Source of the DNA: Gammaproteobacteria bacterium
GTDB taxonomy: Bacteria > Pseudomonadota > Gammaproteobacteria > Pseudomonadales > Pseudohongiellaceae
Length of the DNA stretch: 34,826 bases
NCBI GenBank assembly: GCA_024644515.1
Contig: JAHEHN010000036.1
Location: 1-34,826 of the forward strand
Direction of reading: 5' to 3'
In this document: one piece after another, positions 1-9,593 of the stretch
How the letters are laid out: the number at the start of each line of letters is the position of its first letter
Numbering within the stretch: position 1 is the stretch's first letter
Notes under the pieces: generated by a model
What the model saw: the letters and a program-made list of their open reading frames with translations, nothing else
What the model was told of the DNA's origin: nothing
Databases searched by the model: none
Position numbers and translations under genes: made by a program

Positions 1-537
1 GGCGGCAGAGTTGATATGAGGGTGGTGCCAGTAAGTCCCGGCATCCCTCAGCACAAAGTCATAGGTAAATTCACCTCCGGCGGGTACTGGATCCTGGGTA
101 ACCCCTGGAACCCCGTCCATATTGTTGGGCACGCGCAAGCCATGCCAGTGAATGCTGGTTGAGTCAGGCAGGTTATTGCTGAAATGGATGATGAGGCGAT
201 CACCCACTTTTGCCCGGATCATGGGACCTGGCAGGGAACCGCCATAGGTCCACACCGGGGTGATTTTTCCCTCGATTATTTCCATGTCAGTAATTTTGGC
301 TTCGAGATTAATTTCCAGGATGTCCGGGTCAGGGTTGATATCCACAGGAATAGCCATAGCAAGATCCTTGTCCCAGTCTGCCGGTTGGGAAACCTGGCTG
401 GCTCGCAAGGTCGCATTGGCAGCATTCGACATTTGAGCGGATTGTGCAGGAGAAGAATTTTCCTGGTTAAGAGCACAACCGGCGAGCAACAAAACCGGCA
501 GAGTCATGCCACAGATAATTTTCAAGGCTGAAATCAT
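1..537 (-). CDS. Multicopper oxidase family lipoprotein, 5' part only
   Basis: The reading frame is open from the ATG at 537 down to the window edge, giving 179 residues with the C-terminus missing. The N-terminus is a lipoprotein signal peptide with lipobox LLLAGC, lipidated Cys at residue 21. Two copper-ligand motifs of the multicopper oxidase (laccase/CopA) fold are visible: HWHG at 130-133 in the context SIHWHGLRVPNNMDGVPG, and WHHPH at 170-174. These belong to the type 2/type 3 trinuclear centre of the first cupredoxin domain. The likely role is oxidation of Cu(I) or phenolic substrates in the periplasm or at the outer membrane. The substrate cannot be told, and the type 1 copper site lies outside the window. 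It follows ftsX on the same strand after about 150 bases. Confidence 0.88.
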   Translation of the reverse strand, partial: MISALKIICGMTLPVLLLAGCALNQENSSPAQSAQMSNAANATLRASQVSQPADWDKDLAMAIPVDINPDPDILEINLEAKITDMEIIEGKITPVWTYGGSLPGPMIRAKVGDRLIIHFSNNLPDSTSIHWHGLRVPNNMDGVPGVTQDPVPAGGEFTYDFVLRDAGTYWHHPHINSAA

Positions 538-691
538 TGCGTGTTTCCCGATAGAAATTGAGCGTCTTCCCAGATCATCACTGGGTTTTTATTATTTTAT
601 TCCAGAGAGCCTGTTACCCGTCATACTAGGCATTAAGAAACCCGGCGGGCTTGATCTAACACAAGCGCGGCCTGTTCTTTTATCAGGCACT

Positions 692-1693
692 TTAACTCGG
701 TTCAATCTGCCGCAGATGACGTAATACAGATAGCCATGCACCGGCAAGTCCCAGCCCGCCTGCAACTAGAAGCAGGCTCAACAAGTCACTGACGCCAAGC
801 CAGGAAAGGCTGAAATCACTGTTATAAAGCGCCATCAAACGCGAAAAAGGGCCTGACATGGTCATAAAGGCTGTAATGGCAAGAATTCCTGCAACGACTC
901 CGCCACCCACACCAAACCAGATACCGGTATATAAAAATGGGCGCGAAACATAGGCATCTGTTCCACCCACCAGCTTGACCACCACAATCTCATCGCGCCG
1001 GTTTTCTATGGCCAGCCTGACGGTATTCCCGATGGCCAGAACCACGCCCAGACATAACAGCAAGGCAAGCCCGCCGGTAAGTCGCTCAGCCATGGCGATG
1101 ATGCCGTAAAGCCTGCGCATCCAGTCCAGATCCACCAGCGCCAGATCGACCCCGGCAATAGTCTGCAGACGCGCCGACAAGGCTGGCAATGACTCAATAT
1201 CATCAGTAGCGGGATTAACAATAAGCACAGCTGGCAGAGGGTTTTCATCAAGCCCGTCAAGGGCATTGCCAAACCCGGAAGCTTCCTGAAACTCAATCAG
1301 CGCCTGAGTACTGGTAATCACGGTCACTTCTTCTACTTCACTTAGGGCAAGAATCTCTAAACGGGCAGCTTCCAGTGCCTGCTCATCAATTGCCAGATCC
1401 ATAAAAAGCGAAATATTTCCGGCGTCATCCAGGCTGGTATTAAGTTGTTGCAGATTCTGTAAGAACAGGAAAAGACATAATGGCAGTGCCAGGGCGATAC
1501 CGATGACAGACCATGTTAAAAAGCTGGCACCGGGTTCCTGAAGCAGGCGCGACAGGCTGTCCACGGCGACAAACTGATGTTGTTGAAACAGCTGCCCAAA
1601 CCATGAGTGCCCGGTATTACCTGCAGCCCTGGTATTGGCCTTTACCGGCTTCCTACCAGGCGATTTTTTGACAGATTGCGGCCTACTCATCAT
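692..1693 (-). CDS. ftsX: Cell division protein FtsX
   Basis: Inner-membrane partner of FtsE. FtsEX is an ABC-type complex at the division site that controls periplasmic amidases through activators such as EnvC. The 333 residues match the family: a basic cytoplasmic N-terminus (about 1-55), a first membrane helix near 60-80, a periplasmic domain (about 85-200), then three more membrane helices, including a segment near GGLALLLCLGVVLAIGNT. The second ATG, one codon in, could also be the start. It overlaps the end of ftsE by 11 bases, the classical coupled arrangement. In many Gammaproteobacteria rpoH follows ftsX; here it is replaced by a multicopper oxidase gene. Confidence 0.95.
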   Translation of the reverse strand: MMSRPQSVKKSPGRKPVKANTRAAGNTGHSWFGQLFQQHQFVAVDSLSRLLQEPGASFLTWSVIGIALALPLCLFLFLQNLQQLNTSLDDAGNISLFMDLAIDEQALEAARLEILALSEVEEVTVITSTQALIEFQEASGFGNALDGLDENPLPAVLIVNPATDDIESLPALSARLQTIAGVDLALVDLDWMRRLYGIIAMAERLTGGLALLLCLGVVLAIGNTVRLAIENRRDEIVVVKLVGGTDAYVSRPFLYTGIWFGVGGGVVAGILAITAFMTMSGPFSRLMALYNSDFSLSWLGVSDLLSLLLVAGGLGLAGAWLSVLRHLRQIEPS

Positions 1694-2375
1694 GCTCGCT
1701 CACAGCCGATGTATCGGAATTACCGGCGATCAATGCGCCCTTATCAAGGGTTAAAACACGATGTCTCTGTCGATCTATCAATCCCAGATCATGGGTAGCA
1801 ATCAGAACACTGGTACCTACCTGGTTAAACTGGCCAAAAAGATTCATGATTTCTGCTGAAAGCTCAGGATCAAGATTTCCGGTAGGTTCATCCGCCAGCA
1901 ACAATACCGGCTTGTTGACCACCGCCCTGGCTATTCCAACCCGTTGCTGCTCACCACCAGACAGCGCAATAGGATTCTGATTTTCTTTCTTCAGCAAGCC
2001 CACCTTGTCCAGTGCTGCCCTTACCCGGCGTGCCGCCTCCCGGCTGTCATACCCGGTGACCATCAGTGGCAAAGCGACGTTCTCGAAAACATTGCGATCA
2101 AATAACAGCTGGTGATCCTGAAATACGACACCGATATTTCGCCGAAAACAGGGGAGCTGGCGCCTCGACATGCGATTCAGATTTTTACCATAGACGAAAA
2201 CCTGCCCGGCACTGGCTTTTTCCATCTGCATGATGAGTTTTAACAGGGTGCTTTTACCAGCGCCGGAATGACCCGTTAGAAAGGCGAATTCACCTTCTTT
2301 GAGATGAAAATCAATATTGGTCAGTGCTTCATAACCACCTGGATAACGCTTACTGACACTGTCAAAGGTAATCAT
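1683..2375 (-). CDS. ftsE: Cell division ATP-binding protein FtsE
   Basis: ATPase subunit of FtsEX, acting at the cytoplasmic face of the septum. The 230-residue protein has a complete ABC cassette: Walker A GHSGAGKST at 35-43, Q-loop around FQDHQL (85-90), signature LSGGEQQRV (138-146) and Walker B with catalytic Glu in LLLADEPTGNLD (158-169). A switch His follows in the ATHD motif. The gene lies 28 bases downstream of ftsY and overlaps ftsX, so the three form one operon. Length and motifs are typical. Confidence 0.96.
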   Translation of the reverse strand: MITFDSVSKRYPGGYEALTNIDFHLKEGEFAFLTGHSGAGKSTLLKLIMQMEKASAGQVFVYGKNLNRMSRRQLPCFRRNIGVVFQDHQLLFDRNVFENVALPLMVTGYDSREAARRVRAALDKVGLLKKENQNPIALSGGEQQRVGIARAVVNKPVLLLADEPTGNLDPELSAEIMNLFGQFNQVGTSVLIATHDLGLIDRQRHRVLTLDKGALIAGNSDTSAVSEHDE

Positions 2376-2403
2376 CAGAAATCAGCCGGTAAAGGTTAAT
2401 TGA

Positions 2404-3405
2404 TTACTCCTGGCCTTGATCAAAAAGGGCCATTACAAAGTCCTGTGCGGAGAATGGTCGCAGATCATCTGAGTTTTCACCGATGCCGATGAAGCGAATT
2501 GGCAAACCAAAGTGCTCAGCTATCGCGAAAATCATTCCGCCCTTGGCCGTTCCGTCAAGCTTGGTCAGGGTAAGACCGGTGATATCCACGGCACGTTTAA
2601 AATGCTCCGCCTGGCTAAGCCCGTTCTGTCCGGTTCCGGCATCAAGAACCAGCATGACTTCCTGGGGAATATTCTCATCGAGCTTTTTAAGGACCCGAAT
2701 GACCTTCTCGAGCTCCTGCATCAGGTTATCCTTATTATGCAAACGCCCGGCAGTATCAGCAATCAATACATCTATCTTTCTTGCCACAGCAGATTGGTAT
2801 GCATCATAAATCACTGAAGCGCTGTCGGCGCCCGTATGCTGGGCTACCACAGGAACCTGGTGACGATCCCCCCAGACCTGCAGTTGTTCAACGGCAGCTG
2901 CCCGAAAGGTATCCCCGGCCGCCAGCATCACCGAACGCTTCTCGTTCTGAAATTTACTCGCCAGTTTGCCGATTGTTGTGGTCTTGCCAACGCCGTTAAC
3001 GCCAACCATAAGGATGACAAAAGGCTTATTGCTGTCACGGGGTATTTCAAGAGGTCGTTCACAGGGCTCAAGCAAGGCCAGCAGTTTCCCCTGCAGAGCC
3101 TCATACAGCGCACCTGAATCCTGCAGCTGGTTTCTCTTCAGGCTGCTGGTCAGGTCATCAATGATGGAAGTCGTTGCATCAATACCAATATCCGCTGTCA
3201 GCAAAAGGCTTTCCAGCTCTTCCAGCAGGTCTTCATCTATGGCTTTTTTACCGGACAGCAGGTTGGCAAGACCATCACCAAGATTACTGCGGGTTTTTTT
3301 CAGACTCGAACGCAGTCGCTCAAACAGGGATTCATTGCCTGAATCCGGTTCTGCTTCCGGGCTATTTACAGCCTGATCCTGCTTCTTTTTGCCAAATCCG
3401 AACAT
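2404..3405 (-). CDS. ftsY: Signal recognition particle receptor FtsY
   Basis: SRP receptor GTPase that docks ribosome-nascent-chain-SRP complexes on the inner membrane. The 333 residues contain a short acidic/charged A region (about 1-40), the N helical bundle (45-120) and the G domain. G1 is GVNGVGKTT (135-143), the insertion-box region carries GDTFRAAA (164-171), G3 is DTAGR (217-221) and G4 is TKLDGTAKGG (281-290). The acidic region is short compared with E. coli FtsY. It is the first gene of ftsY-ftsE-ftsX and diverges from rsmD. Confidence 0.96.
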   Translation of the reverse strand: MFGFGKKKQDQAVNSPEAEPDSGNESLFERLRSSLKKTRSNLGDGLANLLSGKKAIDEDLLEELESLLLTADIGIDATTSIIDDLTSSLKRNQLQDSGALYEALQGKLLALLEPCERPLEIPRDSNKPFVILMVGVNGVGKTTTIGKLASKFQNEKRSVMLAAGDTFRAAAVEQLQVWGDRHQVPVVAQHTGADSASVIYDAYQSAVARKIDVLIADTAGRLHNKDNLMQELEKVIRVLKKLDENIPQEVMLVLDAGTGQNGLSQAEHFKRAVDITGLTLTKLDGTAKGGMIFAIAEHFGLPIRFIGIGENSDDLRPFSAQDFVMALFDQGQE

Positions 3406-3567
3406 GGGGATATCTGATGTATTTGAAGGTAATGCCGAGGCTGGCTATGCTATCAGCACTGCCCCTGCTATGCCACAGAAAATCTGGCACAATGAACGAT
3501 TCATTACACCAGAAAAACATAATTCTGCCAGGAAAAACACTAATCCGGAATCACGAAAGTCCTGTTA

Positions 3568-4161
3568 ATGACCACTTATTCAAAAATAAATGCAAGTCGA
3601 AATAAAGTACGCATCATTGCAGGGAAATGGCGCAGCAGACTATTACCCTTTACGGGGGATGTGGAGACTTTACGACCAACTCCGGACAGAGTCAGGGAAA
3701 CTGTTTTTAACTGGCTGCAAAATAAAATCGCCGGCGCAAGATGCCTTGATTTGTTTGCAGGCAGTGGCGCCTTGGCCTTTGAAGCCTGCTCACGCGAAGC
3801 GGCTTCAGTTACCGCTATTGATAATTCACAAGAGGTAGTAGCGATGATGAAGGATAATTGTCAGCTACTGGACTGTCAGAACATGGATGTGGTTCATGCT
3901 GACAGCATCGCGTGGCTGAAAAAAAATACTGATATAGAGCCATTTGATATCGTTTTTCTTGATCCCCCCTATAGCCTTGATCTGCTGGCGGATTGTTGCC
4001 GACTGATTGAGTCTGCCAGCCTGGTAAAACCAGGAAGCATCATATATCTGGAGTCAAACTCCCTATTGGAAAATCTTCAGTTACCAGCAACATGGAAATG
4101 GTTGAAAGCAAAAAAAGCCGGGCAGGTTTATTTTGGTGTATGCGAACGCATATTCCTTTAA
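3568..4161 (+). CDS. rsmD: 16S rRNA (guanine966-N2)-methyltransferase RsmD
   Basis: S-adenosylmethionine-dependent methyltransferase that modifies G966 of 16S rRNA in the 30S subunit. Visible features are the N-terminal RIIAGKWRSR and LRPTPDRVRETVFNWL motifs, the SAM-binding glycine motif DLFAGSGALAFEA and the catalytic DPPY motif typical of N2-guanine methyltransferases. The length of 197 residues is normal. It is divergent from ftsY, a conserved pairing in Gammaproteobacteria. Confidence 0.95.
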   Translation: MTTYSKINASRNKVRIIAGKWRSRLLPFTGDVETLRPTPDRVRETVFNWLQNKIAGARCLDLFAGSGALAFEACSREAASVTAIDNSQEVVAMMKDNCQLLDCQNMDVVHADSIAWLKKNTDIEPFDIVFLDPPYSLDLLADCCRLIESASLVKPGSIIYLESNSLLENLQLPATWKWLKAKKAGQVYFGVCERIFL

Positions 4162-4193
4162 CATATTCGTTTTAATGGGTGATATAAAAAGTA

Positions 4194-4604
4194 ATGCTTG
4201 TTTCACACAGAATTGATCATGGCAGCAAGGTCATTATTACTACCTTTGCGCCCGAAGATGTAACCCTGAAATTATTTCTGGAAACATTCAACAAGTATCA
4301 GGATGAGCTCAAATATCTGCCAGACTTTCAAAAATACAATGAGCTTGTTGATTTCAGGCCCATTACCAGCATCAACATTACAGCTTCCGAACTAAAACAG
4401 CTCTCAAATCTTGCATCGAAACAGGATACCCGGGAGATCGTAACGAAACTGGCTCTCCTGGTGGATTCAAAACCCGCTTTCACTTTAGCCAAGGTCTACG
4501 AAGTCATTCGCAACCTTAATCCGGCATCCAAAAAACAGGTGAAGGTGTTTCAGGAGTTTGAAGAGGCTCTGGATTGGGTCACTGACACTGATAAAACCCT
4601 TTAG
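4194..4604 (+). CDS. SpoIIAA/STAS-like small cytoplasmic protein
   Basis: 136 residues with no signal peptide or membrane segment. The pattern is an N-terminal beta hairpin, a central YNELVDFRPITSINITASEL stretch, an LALLVDSKPAFTLAKVYEV strand-helix unit, and a C-terminal VKVFQEFEEALDWV. This fits small SpoIIAA/SEC14-like proteins annotated in many Proteobacteria, in which the final segment typically reads VFxxxxEALxWL. The function is unknown. It lies 32 bases after rsmD on the same strand and runs convergently into the RidA gene, with only 10 bases between the stops. The family call is from memory of the pattern. Confidence 0.7.
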   Translation: MLVSHRIDHGSKVIITTFAPEDVTLKLFLETFNKYQDELKYLPDFQKYNELVDFRPITSINITASELKQLSNLASKQDTREIVTKLALLVDSKPAFTLAKVYEVIRNLNPASKKQVKVFQEFEEALDWVTDTDKTL

Positions 4605-4614
4605 CCAGGTCTCA

Positions 4615-5007
4615 TCAGTCTTCTTTATAAAAAGTAAATTCAATTTCTATTTTTGCGTTTAAAGGCAAGGCATTTACCCCAACAGAGCTTCTGGCTGGAG
4701 GCGATACTTCGAGACTGTTAAAAACCTGCTCCCAGGCAGTATTAAATTCTGGAAAATTTTCAAAGTCAGCGGTAAATACACGCGCAAAGGCAAGATGCTC
4801 CCAGGAAAGATTAAATTCTTCCATAAGTAACTGCAGGTTTTGCAGAATGACCTGTGTTTCATTTCCCACGCCACCGCTAACCAGTTCTCCGCTTGCATTA
4901 TCAAGGGCTATTAAACCGCTGCAGTAATAATGAGGGCCGGCCTTGACCAGCTGGCTATATTTAAATTTGGGAGCAATAAGTTTTTTTGAAACCAATGACT
5001 CAACCAT
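4615..5007 (-). CDS. RidA family (YjgF/YER057c/UK114) enamine/imine deaminase-like protein
   Basis: RidA-type proteins hydrolyse reactive enamine/imine intermediates such as 2-aminoacrylate made by PLP enzymes. The 130-residue protein has the family core: YCSGLIALD near 28-36, and the C-terminal PPARSSVGVNALP in which the Arg corresponds to the substrate carboxylate-binding residue of RidA, followed by KIEIEFTFYK. It sits 39 bases downstream of the symporter gene on the same strand, so an amine or amino acid uptake-and-detoxification operon is plausible. Which RidA subfamily it belongs to is unclear. Confidence 0.88.
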   Translation of the reverse strand: MVESLVSKKLIAPKFKYSQLVKAGPHYYCSGLIALDNASGELVSGGVGNETQVILQNLQLLMEEFNLSWEHLAFARVFTADFENFPEFNTAWEQVFNSLEVSPPARSSVGVNALPLNAKIEIEFTFYKED

Positions 5008-5046
5008 GCTTGAAAATTCCTGTTCTATTGCGGGATAAGACTATTG

Positions 5047-6414
5047 TTAAAAAACCAGATTGTAGAAAACCACAAAGAGCACTGCGCTAACACCATAGCG
5101 CATCATAATCATCCAGCCTCGAAACCAGTGATGTTCCCTGAGCATCTGCAACTCTTCCAGGGAAACAGCCTCCGGGACTACCCAACCAACAAACAAGGCT
5201 GTCAGCAATCCGGTCACTGGAAGCATAATATTGCTGGTCAGATAATCAAAAAGGTCAAAGAAAGTCCCCTGTATACCCACTAAAGACAGTGGCTGAAAAG
5301 ACTGCAACTCGTTTAATGAAAGAACCGAAAGAAAACCAATCAGCCAGATAATCAAGCCGCTGACAATTGCGGCTTTTTTTCTTGACCAGTTATCCTTGCT
5401 GGCAAGCCAGGAGACCGGCACTTCCAGCATGGAAATTGATGAGGTAATTGCAGCGAATGCCAGCAGAATGAAAAACATTGTGCCAAAGAATATTCCGCCC
5501 GGCATATTGCCAAAAGCCAATGGAACAGTTTCAAAAACCAGTCCCGGGCCACCACCTGCATCCAGACCAAAAGCAAAAACAATCGGAAATATTGCCAGAC
5601 CCGCAAGTATTGCCACCAGAGTATCGGCGCCTACTACCATGGCAGCCGAATCAGTAATAGAGTCGGATTTTGAAAGATAGGAACCGTAAGCCATCAGGGT
5701 GGTAGCACCGACACTAACTGAAAAAAATGCCTGCCCAAAAGCCTCAATAACCACCGATGTCGTAATGCGGCTAAAATCCGGTTTGAATAAATAATTAAGT
5801 GCGGTAATAAATTCTCCGGCAAAAGCGGCATAAAAAACCATGCCAATCAAAATAATAAAAAGCAGTGGCATCATATATTTAACTGCCTTCTCAAGCCCCC
5901 CGGAAATACCGCGGGCAGAGATAAAAATCGTAATACCCATAAACAGGCTATGGGCTAAAAATACCGTTATCCAGCTGCCGTTAAATCCTGCAGAAATCGC
6001 TGTTGCGCCTTCCGTGGAAACGCCTGAAAAACTCCCCATGGCATTTGCCACGGCGTAATAAATAGTTTCGCCTCCAATCATGCTGTAATAGGAAAGAATA
6101 ATACTGGCGGTGAAAATCCCCATATAGCCAATAATGACCCATAATGGGCTGGCATTGGCTTCCCTGATTATTTTTTTCAATGCCTCAGGGGGGCAGTCCT
6201 GGCCCCTTCTCCCTAGCATGAATTCTCCAATAACCAGGGGGAGGGCAAGAAAAAATACAGCAGCAATATAGATAAAAACAAAAGCGCCTCCACCATTTTC
6301 ACCGGTGGTGTAGGGAAAACGCCAGATATTAGCCAGGCCAACGGACGAGCCCACGGCAGCCATAACAAAAAACCAGCGCGACGACCAATGTTCATGTTTT
6401 TCATTGCCTTGCAT
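5047..6414 (-). CDS. Sodium-dependent transporter, neurotransmitter:sodium symporter (NSS) family
   Basis: Inner-membrane Na+-coupled uptake protein of the NSS/SNF (LeuT) family. The 455 residues start with RWFFVMAAVGSSVGLANIWR, followed by FPYTTGENGGGAFVFIY: this is the unwound TM1 with the Na+ and substrate-binding residues and the TM2 motif. About eleven hydrophobic helices follow, with the TM6-like SVSVGATTLMAYGSYLS, and the protein ends in a hydrophobic segment. Bacterial members carry amino acids or related amines; the substrate cannot be read. A RidA gene follows on the same strand. Confidence 0.93.
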   Translation of the reverse strand: MQGNEKHEHWSSRWFFVMAAVGSSVGLANIWRFPYTTGENGGGAFVFIYIAAVFFLALPLVIGEFMLGRRGQDCPPEALKKIIREANASPLWVIIGYMGIFTASIILSYYSMIGGETIYYAVANAMGSFSGVSTEGATAISAGFNGSWITVFLAHSLFMGITIFISARGISGGLEKAVKYMMPLLFIILIGMVFYAAFAGEFITALNYLFKPDFSRITTSVVIEAFGQAFFSVSVGATTLMAYGSYLSKSDSITDSAAMVVGADTLVAILAGLAIFPIVFAFGLDAGGGPGLVFETVPLAFGNMPGGIFFGTMFFILLAFAAITSSISMLEVPVSWLASKDNWSRKKAAIVSGLIIWLIGFLSVLSLNELQSFQPLSLVGIQGTFFDLFDYLTSNIMLPVTGLLTALFVGWVVPEAVSLEELQMLREHHWFRGWMIMMRYGVSAVLFVVFYNLVF

Positions 6415-6496
6415 GTATTTAAATCTCTTTAGTCTTTATCAAAGCATGTCAGTCGGCAACAATAACAGATTGCCCTTTGAGGTCTACCCCCGTTAA

Positions 6497-7281
<785 letters not shown>

Positions 7282-7332
7282 TTTCTAGATTTTTCCCGCC
7301 CTGAACTCCAGATCTATAAAGAGCCTTTCTAA

Positions 7333-8067
7333 CTATCTGCCAAATGACGGGTCACAGTCATAGGGGTATATATGCTCACCCGGCACTTTACGCCATGCCA
7401 TATATCTTGATGCCCTCCCGGCAAACACAGCAGGATCTTCATACACCTGGGTTAGCCACAAGGTCTGTCCGTCTTCACTCATTTTGAATCGTTCAATCAT
7501 GTGAATGTCCTCACTATGATTGAAACCGTTATTCATGAATGTTGATGCCACGAAATGGGTGGAGTCCACCACCAGTTCATCACCTTCCCAGTGCCCTATG
7601 GAATGGCCGTTTTTGGAGTGTGGATAATCCTCACCGGGATGATCCCTGCCATCCATGTAGATTATTCTAACCATGTCAAAGTATTCCATCCTGAATACTA
7701 TTAGGTCCCGGCCCTGATCAATCTCCATGGAAAACGGTGCCTGCATATAAAAAACTGCGGAAGGCGGCATGCAGGTATAGGCCATACTGAATTCAAATTC
7801 GAAATCATATTCACTTATCTCCCGTAGAGCTCTTTCGGTTAACTGCAAGCCACCGTAATCACCTTCCGCCAACTCACCACCACCGGCATCATTGATAAAC
7901 AATGCATCCTCGGGAAGTTTTTCAAATAACTCGGTGCCTGTTGGCGTCTGCTCAAACTTTACCGTCCAGAAGCCCGATATATCAGGGGCATCAGCGGCCA
8001 TCATTGTCATGGAAGAAAGTAACAGGCTAATGAATAGTATCGACCTGATTTGAATTGGTTTAATCAT
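7333..8067 (-). CDS. Exported protein of unknown function, partner of the DUF6152-like protein
   Basis: I use the ATG at 8067 (MIKPIQIRSILFISL); a longer frame begins with TTG at 8082 but adds only five residues. The N-terminus is a signal peptide ending near SMTMMAADA, so the mature protein is periplasmic or secreted, about 244 residues in all. It is rich in Asp, Glu, Tyr and His. Notable segments are DISGFWTVKFEQ, YTCMPPSA, IVFRMEYFDMVRIIYMDGR, SIGHWEGDELVVDSTHF and a C-terminal YPYDCDPSFG. I recognise this layout from uncharacterised proteins encoded beside DUF6152 genes in marine bacteria. No catalytic motif is identified. It follows the DUF6152-like gene by 58 bases. Confidence 0.85.
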   Translation of the reverse strand: MIKPIQIRSILFISLLLSSMTMMAADAPDISGFWTVKFEQTPTGTELFEKLPEDALFINDAGGGELAEGDYGGLQLTERALREISEYDFEFEFSMAYTCMPPSAVFYMQAPFSMEIDQGRDLIVFRMEYFDMVRIIYMDGRDHPGEDYPHSKNGHSIGHWEGDELVVDSTHFVASTFMNNGFNHSEDIHMIERFKMSEDGQTLWLTQVYEDPAVFAGRASRYMAWRKVPGEHIYPYDCDPSFGR

Positions 8068-8125
8068 TTTATATCCACACAATTATCATCGGCACATTAA
8101 GTATCTATACGATCTGAAGACTGTA

Positions 8126-8536
8126 TCAATCCTGATCCAGGGTTTGGCCTCTCTGTGTAGCCAGAATGGAACCATCAGCAAAGGTGACACTTCGAATTCT
8201 CATGTAGTTATCATCATTTCTCGCTGGCCAGCCAGTTATAGTGATCTCATCTCCCGCTGTCAGGGAGTCACGATCCCAGCCCCTGCGACGCAATATGCTT
8301 GGTGAATTGGTTTCAGCACGCCAGGCTTCCTCTTCGCCATCTTTATTAATAACTGTCAATTCCAGAACGCCATGGGGGTTGGCGAAGCGAAAACTTTTTA
8401 CCACGCCACTAACAGTCACTTCACCATCAGGTACAAAATGTACCGGGAATGAGTGATGTGCAAAACCTAGAGAAGCGCCTATGGATAAAAATAACGCAGT
8501 GATTCCAGGCAAGATTACCCTGGCTGTTTTTTTCAT
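8126..8536 (-). CDS. DUF6152-like exported protein
   Basis: 136 residues with a clear signal peptide (MKKTARVILPGITALFLSIG, cut near GFAHHS). The mature part begins with HHSFPVHF, followed by GEVTVSGVVKSFRFANPHGVLEL, WRAETNSPSILRRRGWDRDSL, and GDEITITGWPARN. This small beta-rich fold with an N-terminal HHSF and a central W(R)AE motif matches what I know as DUF6152. A periplasmic role in metal or ligand binding is only a guess, based on the exposed histidines. It lies 75 bases after mutM on the same strand and forms a probable two-gene unit with the next exported protein. Confidence 0.82.
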   Translation of the reverse strand: MKKTARVILPGITALFLSIGASLGFAHHSFPVHFVPDGEVTVSGVVKSFRFANPHGVLELTVINKDGEEEAWRAETNSPSILRRRGWDRDSLTAGDEITITGWPARNDDNYMRIRSVTFADGSILATQRGQTLDQD

Positions 8537-8611
8537 GATGCCCCCAGCTGATTTAAAAAAGTTTGTGTTGAAAAAGCAAAAGCGGAGATCTTTCGTGTTT
8601 TGTTTTTCATG

Positions 8612-9427
8612 TTAACGCTGACAACCTGTACAGTAAACTGTTGACCGCTGCCCCTGCCGGATCTCTTTCAAGGGTTTGTTGCAGCTCACACAGGGTTCTC
8701 CACCCCGACCATAAACCGCGAGAGATTGTTTGAAATAACCGGGCTCACCGTTGCCTCCGGTAAAATCCCGCAATGTGGTACCGCCAACTTTAATGGCCTG
8801 AGCCAGTATCTCTTTTATAGTGGCGACCAGCAGTTGGTATTTCACCTTTGAAATAGTGCCTGCCTGGCGAGTGGGTCTGATGCCGGCCCGAAACAAAGCC
8901 TCATTAGCATAAATATTTCCTACTCCTACCACTACATGACTATCCATGATGAACGATTTTACAGGCGCCTTTCTTTTTCTGGACAGTGCATAGAGATAGT
9001 CGCTGCTGAAATCTTCCGTCAATGGCTCAGGACCGAGATTTACCAGAAGCGGATGCTGCCCGATTTCCCTGTCAATCCAGAGAATACTGCCGAATTTTCT
9101 TGGATCACGATAGCGCAGCACATTACCCCCCTGGAGCTCAAAATCCACATGATCATGTTTTTCCGCGCGCAGGCTTGCCGCAACAATCCGCAAACTGCCC
9201 GACATGCCCAGATGAATCATCAGCGTACCCGTCCCCAGGTCTATAAGCAGATACTTGGCACGACGCTTTACCGACAGAACCTGTTGTCCGGAAACCAGTG
9301 AGGGTAATTTCACTGGCACTGGCCAGCGCAATTTTTTTTCCCGAACCACTACCCGGGTAATTTCGCGATCCAGAATATGCGGCTCAATGCCACGGCGCGT
9401 TGTTTCTACTTCTGGTAACTCTGGCAT
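8612..9427 (-). CDS. mutM: Formamidopyrimidine-DNA glycosylase MutM (Fpg)
   Basis: Bifunctional DNA glycosylase/AP lyase that removes 8-oxoguanine and formamidopyrimidines. The 271 residues start [16 protein letters not shown], with the catalytic Pro2 and Glu3 exposed after Met removal. Further landmarks are the lysine in KRRAKYLL, the YRDPRKFG loop, [13 protein letters not shown] of the helix-two-turn-helix, and a C-terminal zinc finger with CVSC and CTGC near residues 245-269. Length and motifs are complete. Confidence 0.97.
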   Translation of the reverse strand: MPELPEVETTRRGIEPHILDREITRVVVREKKLRWPVPVKLPSLVSGQQVLSVKRRAKYLLIDLGTGTLMIHLGMSGSLRIVAASLRAEKHDHVDFELQGGNVLRYRDPRKFGSILWIDREIGQHPLLVNLGPEPLTEDFSSDYLYALSRKRKAPVKSFIMDSHVVVGVGNIYANEALFRAGIRPTRQAGTISKVKYQLLVATIKEILAQAIKVGGTTLRDFTGGNGEPGYFKQSLAVYGRGGEPCVSCNKPLKEIRQGQRSTVYCTGCQR

Positions 9428-9536
9428 TCTGTTTTTCGCCTGATCTTTGGGATAGGTTAATTCTTTTGTGCTTTTGCCGGTTTGGCAGCCGCTATCATAA
9501 AGCCCGCTACTCTGCTTTCCAGCAGGTTTTCTACTA

Positions 9537-9542
9537 TATAAT
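9537..9542 (+). promoter_or_regulatory. Predicted -10 box upstream of the hydantoinase-type gene
   Basis: A TATAAT hexamer lies 52 bases before the ATG at 9594. The -35 side is poor at the expected distance, so the call rests on the -10 hexamer and its position between divergent genes. Confidence 0.4.
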
Positions 9543-9593
9543 GCAGCTCGATTTCCTTTCTGGATAAAGATTGCAGGGGCGGAAGCTTACGTT

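Noticed and set aside
600-700. Terminator after ftsX
   Set aside because: Only short imperfect stems without a T run are seen, and the downstream oxidase gene is on the same strand.
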